A stretch of DNA of 42,196 nucleotides from Muribaculum sp. (GTDB lineage Bacteria; Bacteroidota; Bacteroidia; Bacteroidales; Muribaculaceae), in the NCBI GenBank assembly GCA_023667055.1, contig JAMPAV010000012.1:1-42196 (forward strand), given 5' to 3'. Shown piece by piece: positions 24,869 to 31,999 of this stretch. The position numbers were made by a program, and so were the translations under genes. The notes under the pieces are model-generated. The model searched no databases. It saw only the letters and a list, made by a program, of their open reading frames with translations, and had not been told where the DNA came from. The number at the start of each line of letters is the position of its first letter. The first letter of the stretch is position 1.

Positions 24869-25312
24869 ATGAGCAAGATTGAAGATTCTGACAATATGGA
24901 AAGTGCCCTTGTGGCTTTTCTGAGCGAGAGGGGATTGCGAAAGACGCCGGAACGCTTCGCAATACTCAGGAAGATACTTGAGATGGATTCTCATTTCGAG
25001 GTAGATGCATTGCATGCCGCAATTGAAGCAGACGGATACCATGTGAGCCGAGCCACTGTATATAACACAGTGGAACTGCTTGAAGATGCAGGTATAATCC
25101 GGAAGCTTTCTTTTGGACACAATTCTTCAGTGTATGAACTGCACCGAGACAACCACATACATCTTGTCTGCAAGAAATGCGGAAAGATAAGGGAAGTAGA
25201 GAATCCGCTCGTCATAGCATCGCTGATGCGTCTGAAATCTGATTCGTTTACCCCCGAAAGCTTCGAAATCACAGTGCATGGAATCTGCTCCGATTGTGAC
25301 AAAACTTGCTAA
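24869..25312 (+). CDS. Fur-family metalloregulator (Fur/PerR/Zur type)
   Basis: A DNA-binding repressor of 147 residues (138 if the ATG at 24896 is used). The winged-helix domain shows GLRKTPERFAILRKILEMDSHFEVDALHAAIEADGYHVSRATVYNTVELLEDAGII. The dimerisation domain has HRDNHIHLVCKKCGKIREVENP and GICSDCDK, with the two CxxC pairs that hold the structural zinc. The HxHLVCxxCG segment and histidines around it are consistent with metal sensing. Whether it senses iron, zinc, manganese or peroxide cannot be read by eye. It lies 35 bases upstream of the DUF1015 gene and is probably cotranscribed with it. The AT-rich divergent region to its left is a likely place for self-regulation. Confidence 0.92.
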   Translation: MSKIEDSDNMESALVAFLSERGLRKTPERFAILRKILEMDSHFEVDALHAAIEADGYHVSRATVYNTVELLEDAGIIRKLSFGHNSSVYELHRDNHIHLVCKKCGKIREVENPLVIASLMRLKSDSFTPESFEITVHGICSDCDKTC

Positions 25313-25347
25313 AGTTCAAAAACACCCTAAAAATCCAATACCTTATT

Positions 25348-26592
25348 ATGGCAAAAGTAAAACCATTCAAGGGGGTAAGACCTCCGAAGCATCTCGTGGA
25401 GCAAGTGGCCTCACGTCCGTATGATGTACTGAACTCTGAAGAAGCCCGCAAAGAAGCCGAGGGGAATGAGAAATCACTCTATCACATCATTAAGCCGGAG
25501 ATAGATTTTGCACCGGGTTTTGACGAGCATGACCCGGCAGTGTATGACAAGGCGGTGGAGAACTACCGTAAGTTCCGCGATGAGGGATGGCTCGTGCAAG
25601 ACGAAAAGGAGAACTATTACATATACGCCCAGACAATGAACGGCCGCACCCAATATGGGTTTGTGGTAGCGGCATGGGTGGATGACTATATGAACGGCCG
25701 CATAAAGAAGCATGAGCTCACTCGTCGCGATAAAGAGGAGGACCGCATGAAACATGTGCGATGCAACAATGCCAACATAGAGCCTGTCTTTTTTGCGTTT
25801 CCCGACAATGAAGCGCTTCAGCAGATTATAGATGAAGTCACCAAGGGAGAACCGGAATATGACTTTGTGGCGCCCGATGGCTTCGGCCATACATTTTGGG
25901 TTATAGACCGGCCCGACTTGATAGCGAAGGTCACTGAGGAGTTTGCAAAAATCCCAAACCTCTATATAGCCGACGGACATCACCGGAGTGCAGCTGCAGC
26001 ACTCGTGGGAAATGAAAAGGCAAAAAACAATCCCAACCATCGTGGCGATGAGGAATACAACTATTTCATGGCGGTTGCATTCCCGGCATCCCATCTCCGC
26101 ATTATAGACTACAATCGAGTGGTGAAAGATCTCAATGGCCTCACGGAAAAAGAATTTCTCGACAAAATCCGCGAGAACTTCGATGTGGAGGAGAAAGGGG
26201 AGGAAATATACTCGCCTTCACGCCTTCATAATTTCTCGCTTTATCTCGGAGGAAAATGGTATTCCTTGACGGCAAAGCCCGGCACATACAATGACAATGA
26301 TCCCATCGGAGTGCTCGATGTGACTGTGTCGTCCGACCTTATACTTCGAGATATCCTTGGCATAACAGATCTCCGAAGCGACAAGCGGATAGATTTCGTA
26401 GGCGGCATCCGCGGACTCGGTGAGCTGAAGAGGCGCGTGGATAGTGGAGAGATGAAGATGGCGCTTGCTCTATATCCCGTCACGATGGATCAACTGATAG
26501 CCATCGCAGACAGCGGCAACATCATGCCGCCCAAGACCACCTGGTTTGAGCCCAAGCTCAGGTCCGGTCTTGTGATCCACAATCTCGAATAA
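25348..26592 (+). CDS. DUF1015 family protein
   Basis: A cytoplasmic protein of about 414 residues of a conserved, biochemically uncharacterised family. The start at MAKVKPFKGVRPPKHL (25348) matches family members; an ATG 14 codons upstream overlaps the fur 3' end. Landmarks are SRPYDVLNSEEAR, KHELTRRDKEEDRMKH, NIEPVFFAF, LYIADGHHRSAAA, FMAVAFPASHLRIIDYNRVV, and FVGGIRGLGELKRRVD near the C-terminus. The DGHHR motif resembles the one in ParB/SerK-like proteins. In other genomes the family is often next to serine biosynthesis genes, from general knowledge; here no ser gene is adjacent and the partner is the Fur-family regulator. It ends at a very strong terminator. Confidence 0.9.
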   Translation: MAKVKPFKGVRPPKHLVEQVASRPYDVLNSEEARKEAEGNEKSLYHIIKPEIDFAPGFDEHDPAVYDKAVENYRKFRDEGWLVQDEKENYYIYAQTMNGRTQYGFVVAAWVDDYMNGRIKKHELTRRDKEEDRMKHVRCNNANIEPVFFAFPDNEALQQIIDEVTKGEPEYDFVAPDGFGHTFWVIDRPDLIAKVTEEFAKIPNLYIADGHHRSAAAALVGNEKAKNNPNHRGDEEYNYFMAVAFPASHLRIIDYNRVVKDLNGLTEKEFLDKIRENFDVEEKGEEIYSPSRLHNFSLYLGGKWYSLTAKPGTYNDNDPIGVLDVTVSSDLILRDILGITDLRSDKRIDFVGGIRGLGELKRRVDSGEMKMALALYPVTMDQLIAIADSGNIMPPKTTWFEPKLRSGLVIHNLE

Positions 26593-26607
26593 GGTTCACA
26601 TTGCCAC

Positions 26608-26649
26608 AATCAAAAAAGTGACGAGCGAATGCCCGTCACTTTTTTGATT
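26608..26649. terminator. Bidirectional terminator with a 16-bp perfect stem
   Basis: AATCAAAAAAGTGACG (26608-26623) is fully complementary to CGTCACTTTTTTGATT (26634-26649) with a 10-base loop. A and T tracts on either side make it work in both directions. It overlaps the last four codons and stop codon of the convergent binding-protein gene. Confidence 0.93.
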
Positions 26650-27433
26650 TCAGGAAGTCATTAACCTTTAGCAAGAGAGAGTCCCGGTCCCGGGGCAGAA
26701 CCCAAACTTGAAATTGGGTGAAACTAACCGGAGTGGAAAAGTCAAGATCGGGATAATCCCTGTTCATGTCGCCGGCCGTTTTTTCATTAACCACCGCGTA
26801 ACTCCATGCCCCAGTGGCTACTTTCATCACCATGTATTCTTCACTCAGACCTTCCTCCTCCACTATATATATGGAGTCGCCGATTTCCTTTTTGAGATTC
26901 ATGAGGCGTCGCACTGCTGCACTCCCTTTCTCGACATGCACCGTGTCGCCGGCGAGATCCAAAGCACTTCTCACCGAAAGCAAACCGTCGTCGCTTCTAT
27001 TTTGAATGAGCACCAATCTGTCAAGACTCACCTCGTCGGAAGTAAGAAAGTTTTCCTTAAGATAATTATCTGCCGGAAGGGAGGCAAGTATGTCGTAATG
27101 TCCTGAGGCCACTTTGGAAAGCGACTCGTCACGGTCAATGACAGGGTACATTTCCACCACAATGCCCAGCGAGTCCTGAAGTGCCCTAAGCAAATGATAG
27201 TTGATTCCAACGATTGAGTCTTTGCCATCGTCGGAGGTCAGCACCCTGTAGCTGTTGGGGCCATACACCACGGCCGCACGGATTGTGTCGGAATTTGCGA
27301 TGTGGGTGTAGTGTCCGGATCCTTTTCCTGACAGCAGGCGAAGACCCGTCATCGCACCTATTATGATAAGAAGAAGCAGGATATAAATCCAGGGCTGGCT
27401 TTTCTTTGGTCTGTGTATTTCTCTTAAGGTCAT
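26636..27433 (-). CDS. Membrane-anchored family 3 solute-binding protein
   Basis: A 265-residue protein with one N-terminal membrane segment (about residues 15-34, WIYILLLLIIIGAMTGLRLL) and no lipobox, followed by a periplasmic SBP_bac_3-like domain. Typical elements are IRAAVVYGPNSYRV, GINYHLLRALQDSLGIVVEMYP, KVASGHYDILASLPADNYLKENFLTSDE, LAGDTVHVEKGSAAVRRLMNL, MKVATGAWSYAVVNEKTAG, and a C-terminal LLLKVNDFLKSKK helix. This resembles the binding half of lytic transglycosylase MltF, but no SLT domain follows. No ABC permease is adjacent. It is the last gene of the unit with porin, radical SAM and aroC genes, 30 bases after the porin gene. A sensor or scavenger role is inferred only. Confidence 0.85.
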   Translation of the reverse strand: MTLREIHRPKKSQPWIYILLLLIIIGAMTGLRLLSGKGSGHYTHIANSDTIRAAVVYGPNSYRVLTSDDGKDSIVGINYHLLRALQDSLGIVVEMYPVIDRDESLSKVASGHYDILASLPADNYLKENFLTSDEVSLDRLVLIQNRSDDGLLSVRSALDLAGDTVHVEKGSAAVRRLMNLKKEIGDSIYIVEEEGLSEEYMVMKVATGAWSYAVVNEKTAGDMNRDYPDLDFSTPVSFTQFQVWVLPRDRDSLLLKVNDFLKSKK

Positions 27434-27463
27434 AAGGCAATTTTATTGTGACCGGAAAGTCTG

Positions 27464-29533
27464 TCAGTTTGCAAAATCCACCGCTATGCCAATCTGGAAA
27501 CGGCGTGGATTGATTGGATAGTGAGGAAGTGAGAATTCATTATATCTGCTTCCGAAAAGACCTTGATTGACATGACTCATCATGACATAAAATCTACAAC
27601 GATATAGACGTATATTGATATAGACATTGCAGAATGGATACCCACCGAGTGATGTCTCGTCCTGATTGCAGAAAGTCATGGTGGCCGGCTGATATGTCAG
27701 TCCTTTGTATTTTGTATAGAAGTCACAATCTACTCCGGCCTGCACATGCAGCACCTTGAAAAGCAAAGCCTGAATAAAGAGATTGCTATATACGCTCAAC
27801 TGGGGCAGAGGCACCAAAGCAGCATCTGATGTCATCTGCCACGTCAGCCGATTGTTCCAGTTGAGTATGCCTACTTTGAAATTCTGTTGCAATCCCACGG
27901 CCATCAGCTGTACATTTCCACCATGCTGGTGCGGAAGGAAATCCGAACCGAAATATATATGGTTTTGAAGATTCTCTACATCTATGGATGCTCTTGTCCT
28001 GGTCCAGGGAATCTCGATCGATCCTCCGAATTTCACGGAGCGAACTTTTCCAAAGTCATTATTCCAGATAAAGTTGTTTGAGACATAATGTTTCGTAAGC
28101 CAATCGGGGGTGTTATTGTGAAAACCACCGTGGGCTTCCACGGCCACAGTGTCGCCAAACAGAGGAATATTTGTCAGAATCTGACCGTTGAGGTCAAGAT
28201 CGCCGGCAGCATCACCGCTGAGTCCGAAACGAACATCGGCATTATAGCGCAATATCGCGCCCCGGGCTTTTTCCAGACGCCCTCCTATGAAAAGGAAATT
28301 CTGATTGTGCTTAGCATCGGGCAATACGGCAGGCAGCGGTGACAGCCCGGAGGTATTGGATTCGGATGGAGGCTCTGGGGAATCCGATCCTTCACCCGCA
28401 TCTTGTTCATCATCGGAAATACCATAGAATGCGGTCGGCATCTTATAGTTGTTGATGTGATAAGTGGCGTAGGCTGAAAGTCCGAATTTCATCCAGTCTC
28501 GAAATCCCTCTATCAAATATACTCCCAGGGTGTTGCTGAAAGAATTCAGAGTGGAGTTGTCGTATGTTTCATCAGGATTGAAATATATGTTTTGCCAGAA
28601 ATCCTTATTGATTGTCCGTTCATAAAATGCATGGCGGTAATGTCTGTAGTCAAAAGTATATAATATTTTCATCACTGGCACATAAATGTCGCGTGTCAGG
28701 GTGTCATTTACCTGTTCATCACTCCAATACCCAATCTTGTAGGCATGGTTCATATAAAATTCACTGCCATTGAGACGATTTTTTGCAGTGGTGAGATTTG
28801 TTGGGATACTTTTGTATTGCACCGAAGTGACTCCACCCTGCACCGAAGCGGGATCCGTGATATAGCGGTCGTCGGTGATTCCGCCATTTTCCATATTCTG
28901 GTGGGCATACTGCTGATAGAAAGCCTGGAGTTCATATCGGTCGCCGAGGTAATATCCGGAGAATCCCCAGTTGAAATTCTTTGCGGCCTGATAATTATAC
29001 ACTCCTTTTGAGTGGAGATAATCCACAAATGCCCCGATACCTATACGGCGGTTGACATTGCCGGCGAAATCACCCTGAAGCCGGTCCTGGTGGTTTTCAG
29101 AATTTCCGGTATAGTTATACTGCAGGATTGTGGTTGGGATATAGGTGTTATAGAATTTCTGTTTGTTGAAACTTGGCAGCCAGAACTCAAGTGAATTATA
29201 AAAAAGGAAATCATTTTTTTCCGGACGCTGAAACCATAGCAGGTTGGTGCCGGGAGCTCCAAGGTTGCCCGTAGAAGCCCAGGCATCGCTTGCCATATAT
29301 GGTATGCTTCGGCGTTGGTAGTTATATTGGGCAGTATCCACATCAGCCGGTATATGGAAACCTAAAGGATATGTGAGAGTCCAGGCCGATGGCTCTTTTA
29401 TCGATTCCTCTGCAGACCCTTCACCCGGCATTGCCTTAGGATTCCAGTCGCGATCGCCCTGAGCAAAAGCGAAGTTTGCACACAGCGAAACAAACAGCAA
29501 TATGTATATTTTTAAAAGAGTGTTCCAATTCAT
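27464..29533 (-). CDS. Putative outer-membrane porin (Porin_10 family)
   Basis: A 689-residue beta-barrel protein. A signal peptide (about residues 1-24, ending FAFAQ) precedes a mature region with the family start (WTLTYPLGFHIPADVDTAQYNYQRRSIPYMASDAWASTGNLGAPG). Numerous alternating amphipathic strands rich in Tyr, Trp and Asn follow (YYLGDRYELQAFYQQYAHQN, IFFNPDETYDN-like segments). The C-terminus (INPRRFQIGIAVDFAN) ends with an aromatic-containing strand. An acidic Ser/Pro loop around residues 375-405 is probably surface exposed. The family is annotated as putative porin in Bacteroidales, with unknown solutes. It lies 19 bases downstream of the radical SAM gene and 30 bases upstream of the anchored binding-protein gene, so the two envelope proteins may work on the same solute. 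Confidence 0.87.
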   Translation of the reverse strand: MNWNTLLKIYILLFVSLCANFAFAQGDRDWNPKAMPGEGSAEESIKEPSAWTLTYPLGFHIPADVDTAQYNYQRRSIPYMASDAWASTGNLGAPGTNLLWFQRPEKNDFLFYNSLEFWLPSFNKQKFYNTYIPTTILQYNYTGNSENHQDRLQGDFAGNVNRRIGIGAFVDYLHSKGVYNYQAAKNFNWGFSGYYLGDRYELQAFYQQYAHQNMENGGITDDRYITDPASVQGGVTSVQYKSIPTNLTTAKNRLNGSEFYMNHAYKIGYWSDEQVNDTLTRDIYVPVMKILYTFDYRHYRHAFYERTINKDFWQNIYFNPDETYDNSTLNSFSNTLGVYLIEGFRDWMKFGLSAYATYHINNYKMPTAFYGISDDEQDAGEGSDSPEPPSESNTSGLSPLPAVLPDAKHNQNFLFIGGRLEKARGAILRYNADVRFGLSGDAAGDLDLNGQILTNIPLFGDTVAVEAHGGFHNNTPDWLTKHYVSNNFIWNNDFGKVRSVKFGGSIEIPWTRTRASIDVENLQNHIYFGSDFLPHQHGGNVQLMAVGLQQNFKVGILNWNNRLTWQMTSDAALVPLPQLSVYSNLFIQALLFKVLHVQAGVDCDFYTKYKGLTYQPATMTFCNQDETSLGGYPFCNVYINIRLYRCRFYVMMSHVNQGLFGSRYNEFSLPHYPINPRRFQIGIAVDFAN

Positions 29534-29552
29534 GACGCAAATTTAATAAAAA

Positions 29553-30452
29553 CTATTGAATGGAGAGCAATTTGTTGGATAGTAAATTTGCGAATTGATA
29601 ATTTTTCAGGCCCCATTTAGGAGTCACCACCATCGAAGGTGGAGATGACGACAGGAAGCGTTCAATGCATATTCTTTTGGGCACGATACTCACTATCTCC
29701 AAGCAAAGATCAAGATATTCATCAAGCGAATAGGGATGCACATCGATTTCACCGACCAACATGCGATGGTGAAGGATTGTGTCTTTTATCACCTGTAGCT
29801 GATGCAGTTTTATAGAATCAATGGGAAGTGCACAAGCCAATCTGACTGTGCGCAACACGTCGTCGTCACACTCACCCGGAAGACCGGCGATAAGATGAAG
29901 TCCGCATTTTACTCCTACGGCATGAAGACGAGCTACTGCATCCACGACCTGTGCCCAGGTATGATTGCGGTTTATAAGCCTGAGAGTGGAATCAGATGAA
30001 GTCTCAGCTCCGATTTCCACAATCACCGGCACTCGCTCATTTAATTCGGAAAGACCTTCGATCAGGTCGTCCGGAAGGCAATCGGGGCGTGTCCCGATTA
30101 TAACACCTACCACATCCTCCACTTCAGATGCACTCTTATACATTGCAATCAAATCATCCGCCGACCGGCCGAATGTGTTGGTGTAGCTTTGGAAATAGGC
30201 AAGATATTTCATATCGGGATATTTTCTTCGGAAGAAAATCTTTCCTTTCTCAATTTGTGTCTTGACGGAATCGCCCGGACTGCAATAGGAGGGGGTGAAA
30301 GAGGCGTTACTGCAGTATATACACCCACCTTTACCGATTGTTCCATTGCGGTTGGGACATGTGAAACCGGCATCTATCGAGAGTTTCTGGACCTTGAAAT
30401 GAGGAAACAACTCCGACATGTATTCGCTGAAATCCTTATAGTACGGGTTCAT
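29553..30452 (-). CDS. Radical SAM protein, TIGR01212/YhcC family
   Basis: A 299-residue radical SAM enzyme. The family-specific cluster motif is CPNRNGTIGKGGCIYC (Cys 32, 44 and 47), which differs from the canonical CxxxCxxC and is typical of YhcC/Elp3-like proteins. It is followed by YFQSYTNTFG, VVGVIIGTRPDCLPDD, VIVEIGAETSSDSTLRLINRNHTW, CGLHLIAGLPGE and IKLHQLQVIKDT. Length is as usual. The substrate of this family is not established to my knowledge; Elp3-related tRNA chemistry is the nearest analogy. The start codon overlaps the aroC stop codon (ATGA), so it is translationally coupled to chorismate synthase. Confidence 0.92.
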   Translation of the reverse strand: MNPYYKDFSEYMSELFPHFKVQKLSIDAGFTCPNRNGTIGKGGCIYCSNASFTPSYCSPGDSVKTQIEKGKIFFRRKYPDMKYLAYFQSYTNTFGRSADDLIAMYKSASEVEDVVGVIIGTRPDCLPDDLIEGLSELNERVPVIVEIGAETSSDSTLRLINRNHTWAQVVDAVARLHAVGVKCGLHLIAGLPGECDDDVLRTVRLACALPIDSIKLHQLQVIKDTILHHRMLVGEIDVHPYSLDEYLDLCLEIVSIVPKRICIERFLSSSPPSMVVTPKWGLKNYQFANLLSNKLLSIQ

Positions 30453-31441
30453 TTCATCAAAAGTTCGTCAGCAAGAGTAAGGGCGGTCATTGCTTCCACC
30501 ACCGGGACAGCCCTAAGAGCCACACACGGGTCGTGCCGACCCTTCCCTTTCAGAATTGCGGGTTTCCCATCCTTATCGACGGTGGGGATATCCTGCAGCA
30601 ATGTGGGGGTGGGTTTGAAAGCCACTCGGAAAATCAGGTCGTTACCGTTGGAGATACCACCTTGTATTCCACCGCTATGATTGGTGATTGTTGTAATGTT
30701 GCCGTTGTCTGACGTAAAGATATCGGCTTGTTCTGAGCCTCTCATGGCAGCCGCAGCAAAACCGTCACCATATTCAAACCCCTTGGCGGCATTGATGCTC
30801 ATCATCGCGGCGGCAAGGCGTGCGTGGAGTTTTCCGAATACCGGGTTACCGATGCCGGCCGGTACTCCTGAAACTACGCATTTAATCACTCCTCCTACTG
30901 AGTCGCCTTCTTTCATCGCTCTCTCCACCTCTGCCATCATTGCATCATACGAACCTGAGACTTGACCGATTGCGACAATCCCGGCATTTATGGAGATGCT
31001 TTCCATGCATGGAAGCTGACGAGCAATTGCTCCGGCTATGACCCAATTGAGGGTTTCACGGGCTGAAGAACGTCCGCCACCACGAGGATCACGGATGCCA
31101 TAACGGCAGTCGTAGGTGAAATCCGCATGATTAGGCCGGTATAGCGAAGCCATCTCATCGTAGTCGCTGCTATGCTGGTCGGTGTTGCGGACCATGAATC
31201 CAATCGGAGTGCCAAGAGTGACCATGTCGTCGGTCAGACCTGACAGGAATTCAGGGATATCCTTTTCATTGCGGGCGGTGACAAGATGTGACTGTCCCGG
31301 ACGCCGGCGGGCGGTTTCCTTCAATATGATATCCATCGAAAGCGCGACGCCTGCCGGTATTCCATCAATTATGCCTCCCATTGCTTTGCCATGGCTTTCA
31401 CCGAAGGTGGTGAGGCGGAGATTTCTTCCGAAAGTATTCAA
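30449..31441 (-). CDS. aroC: Chorismate synthase, probable TTG start
   Basis: Makes chorismate from EPSP using reduced FMN, the last step of the shikimate pathway. Motifs are TFGESHGKAMGGIIDGIPAG, ARRRPGQSHLVTARNEKD, HADFTYDCRYGIRDPRGGGRSSARET, AAMMSINAAKGFEYGDGF, NHSGGIQGGISNGNDLIFRVAFKPTPT and GRHDPCVALRAVPVVEAM. Family members begin MN.FG.....TTFGESHG. Here the equivalent codon is TTG at 31441 (TTG AAT ACT TTC GGA), giving 330 residues. The only upstream ATG in frame (31483) is at the centre of a 40-base palindrome and would add 14 non-homologous residues. The gene heads an apparent unit with the radical SAM, porin and binding-protein genes. I see no convincing promoter in the 71 bases upstream. 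Confidence 0.93.
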   Translation of the reverse strand: MNTFGRNLRLTTFGESHGKAMGGIIDGIPAGVALSMDIILKETARRRPGQSHLVTARNEKDIPEFLSGLTDDMVTLGTPIGFMVRNTDQHSSDYDEMASLYRPNHADFTYDCRYGIRDPRGGGRSSARETLNWVIAGAIARQLPCMESISINAGIVAIGQVSGSYDAMMAEVERAMKEGDSVGGVIKCVVSGVPAGIGNPVFGKLHARLAAAMMSINAAKGFEYGDGFAAAAMRGSEQADIFTSDNGNITTITNHSGGIQGGISNGNDLIFRVAFKPTPTLLQDIPTVDKDGKPAILKGKGRHDPCVALRAVPVVEAMTALTLADELLMK

Positions 31442-31462
31442 TGATTTTTCTTTAAATATTAT

Positions 31463-31502
31463 TGATGCAACAAGATGAATCATGATTCATCTTGTTGCAT
31501 CA
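31463..31502. terminator. 40-base perfect palindrome between ybaK and aroC
   Basis: The 20 bases at 31463-31482 are the exact reverse complement of 31483-31502 (outer arm TGATGCAACAAGATG). As RNA it gives an 18-bp stem with a 4-base loop, starting 11 bases past the ybaK stop codon. It is probably the rho-ybaK terminator, but it is also only 22 bases upstream of the aroC start, so it could equally affect aroC. Confidence 0.8.
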
Positions 31503-31512
31503 GATTTCTGAT

Positions 31513-31992
31513 TTACTCTGTAATCTTTGCAAAGGTTGCTTGTGCCGCATGGGCAAGATCTTGAGGCGACAGCTTAAGCTGCAGTCCGCGCTGGCCGGCA
31601 CTTACATAGACAATGTCGAAATCTGCCATTTCCTCGCTGAAATAAGTGGAATAATGCTTCTTCATTCCAATTGAAGTGCAACCACCTCGGATATAGCCCG
31701 TGTTTGGAAGGAGTTCCTTTAGCGGGAGCATCTCCGCTTTCTTATTTCCGGAGGCCTTGGCCGCAAGCTTAAGATCCACTTCGCGATTTCCGGCTACGAC
31801 GCAGACAAAGAGTCCCGTCTTGTCTCCACGAAGCACGAGGGTCTTATACACCTGCTCTATTGGCTCGCCAAGGGCTTCCGCCACATGCTCCGCCGCCAGA
31901 TCGTCCGGATCAAACTCATAGGGCACCAGGTCATAACTTATGCCCATCTTGTCGAGGATACGGGCTGCGTTTGTCTTTTGGATCTTAGCCAT
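31513..31992 (-). CDS. ybaK: Cys-tRNA(Pro)/Cys-tRNA(Cys) deacylase, YbaK/EbsC family
   Basis: A trans-editing enzyme of 159 residues that hydrolyses mischarged Cys-tRNA(Pro) in the cytoplasm. KTNAARILDKMGISYDLVPYE at the start, EQVYKTLVLRG with the conserved lysine, VCVVAGNREVDLKLAAKASG, and GYIRGGCTSIGMKKHYSTYFSE and AGQRGLQLKLSP towards the end are the family landmarks. The start codon lies 7 bases after the rho stop codon, so it is cotranscribed with rho. Confidence 0.95.
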   Translation of the reverse strand: MAKIQKTNAARILDKMGISYDLVPYEFDPDDLAAEHVAEALGEPIEQVYKTLVLRGDKTGLFVCVVAGNREVDLKLAAKASGNKKAEMLPLKELLPNTGYIRGGCTSIGMKKHYSTYFSEEMADFDIVYVSAGQRGLQLKLSPQDLAHAAQATFAKITE

Positions 31993-31999
31993 AACATCA

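Noticed and set aside
31481..31483. ATG at 31483 as start of chorismate synthase
   Set aside because: It lies at the centre of a perfect palindrome and adds 14 residues before the conserved family N-terminus.
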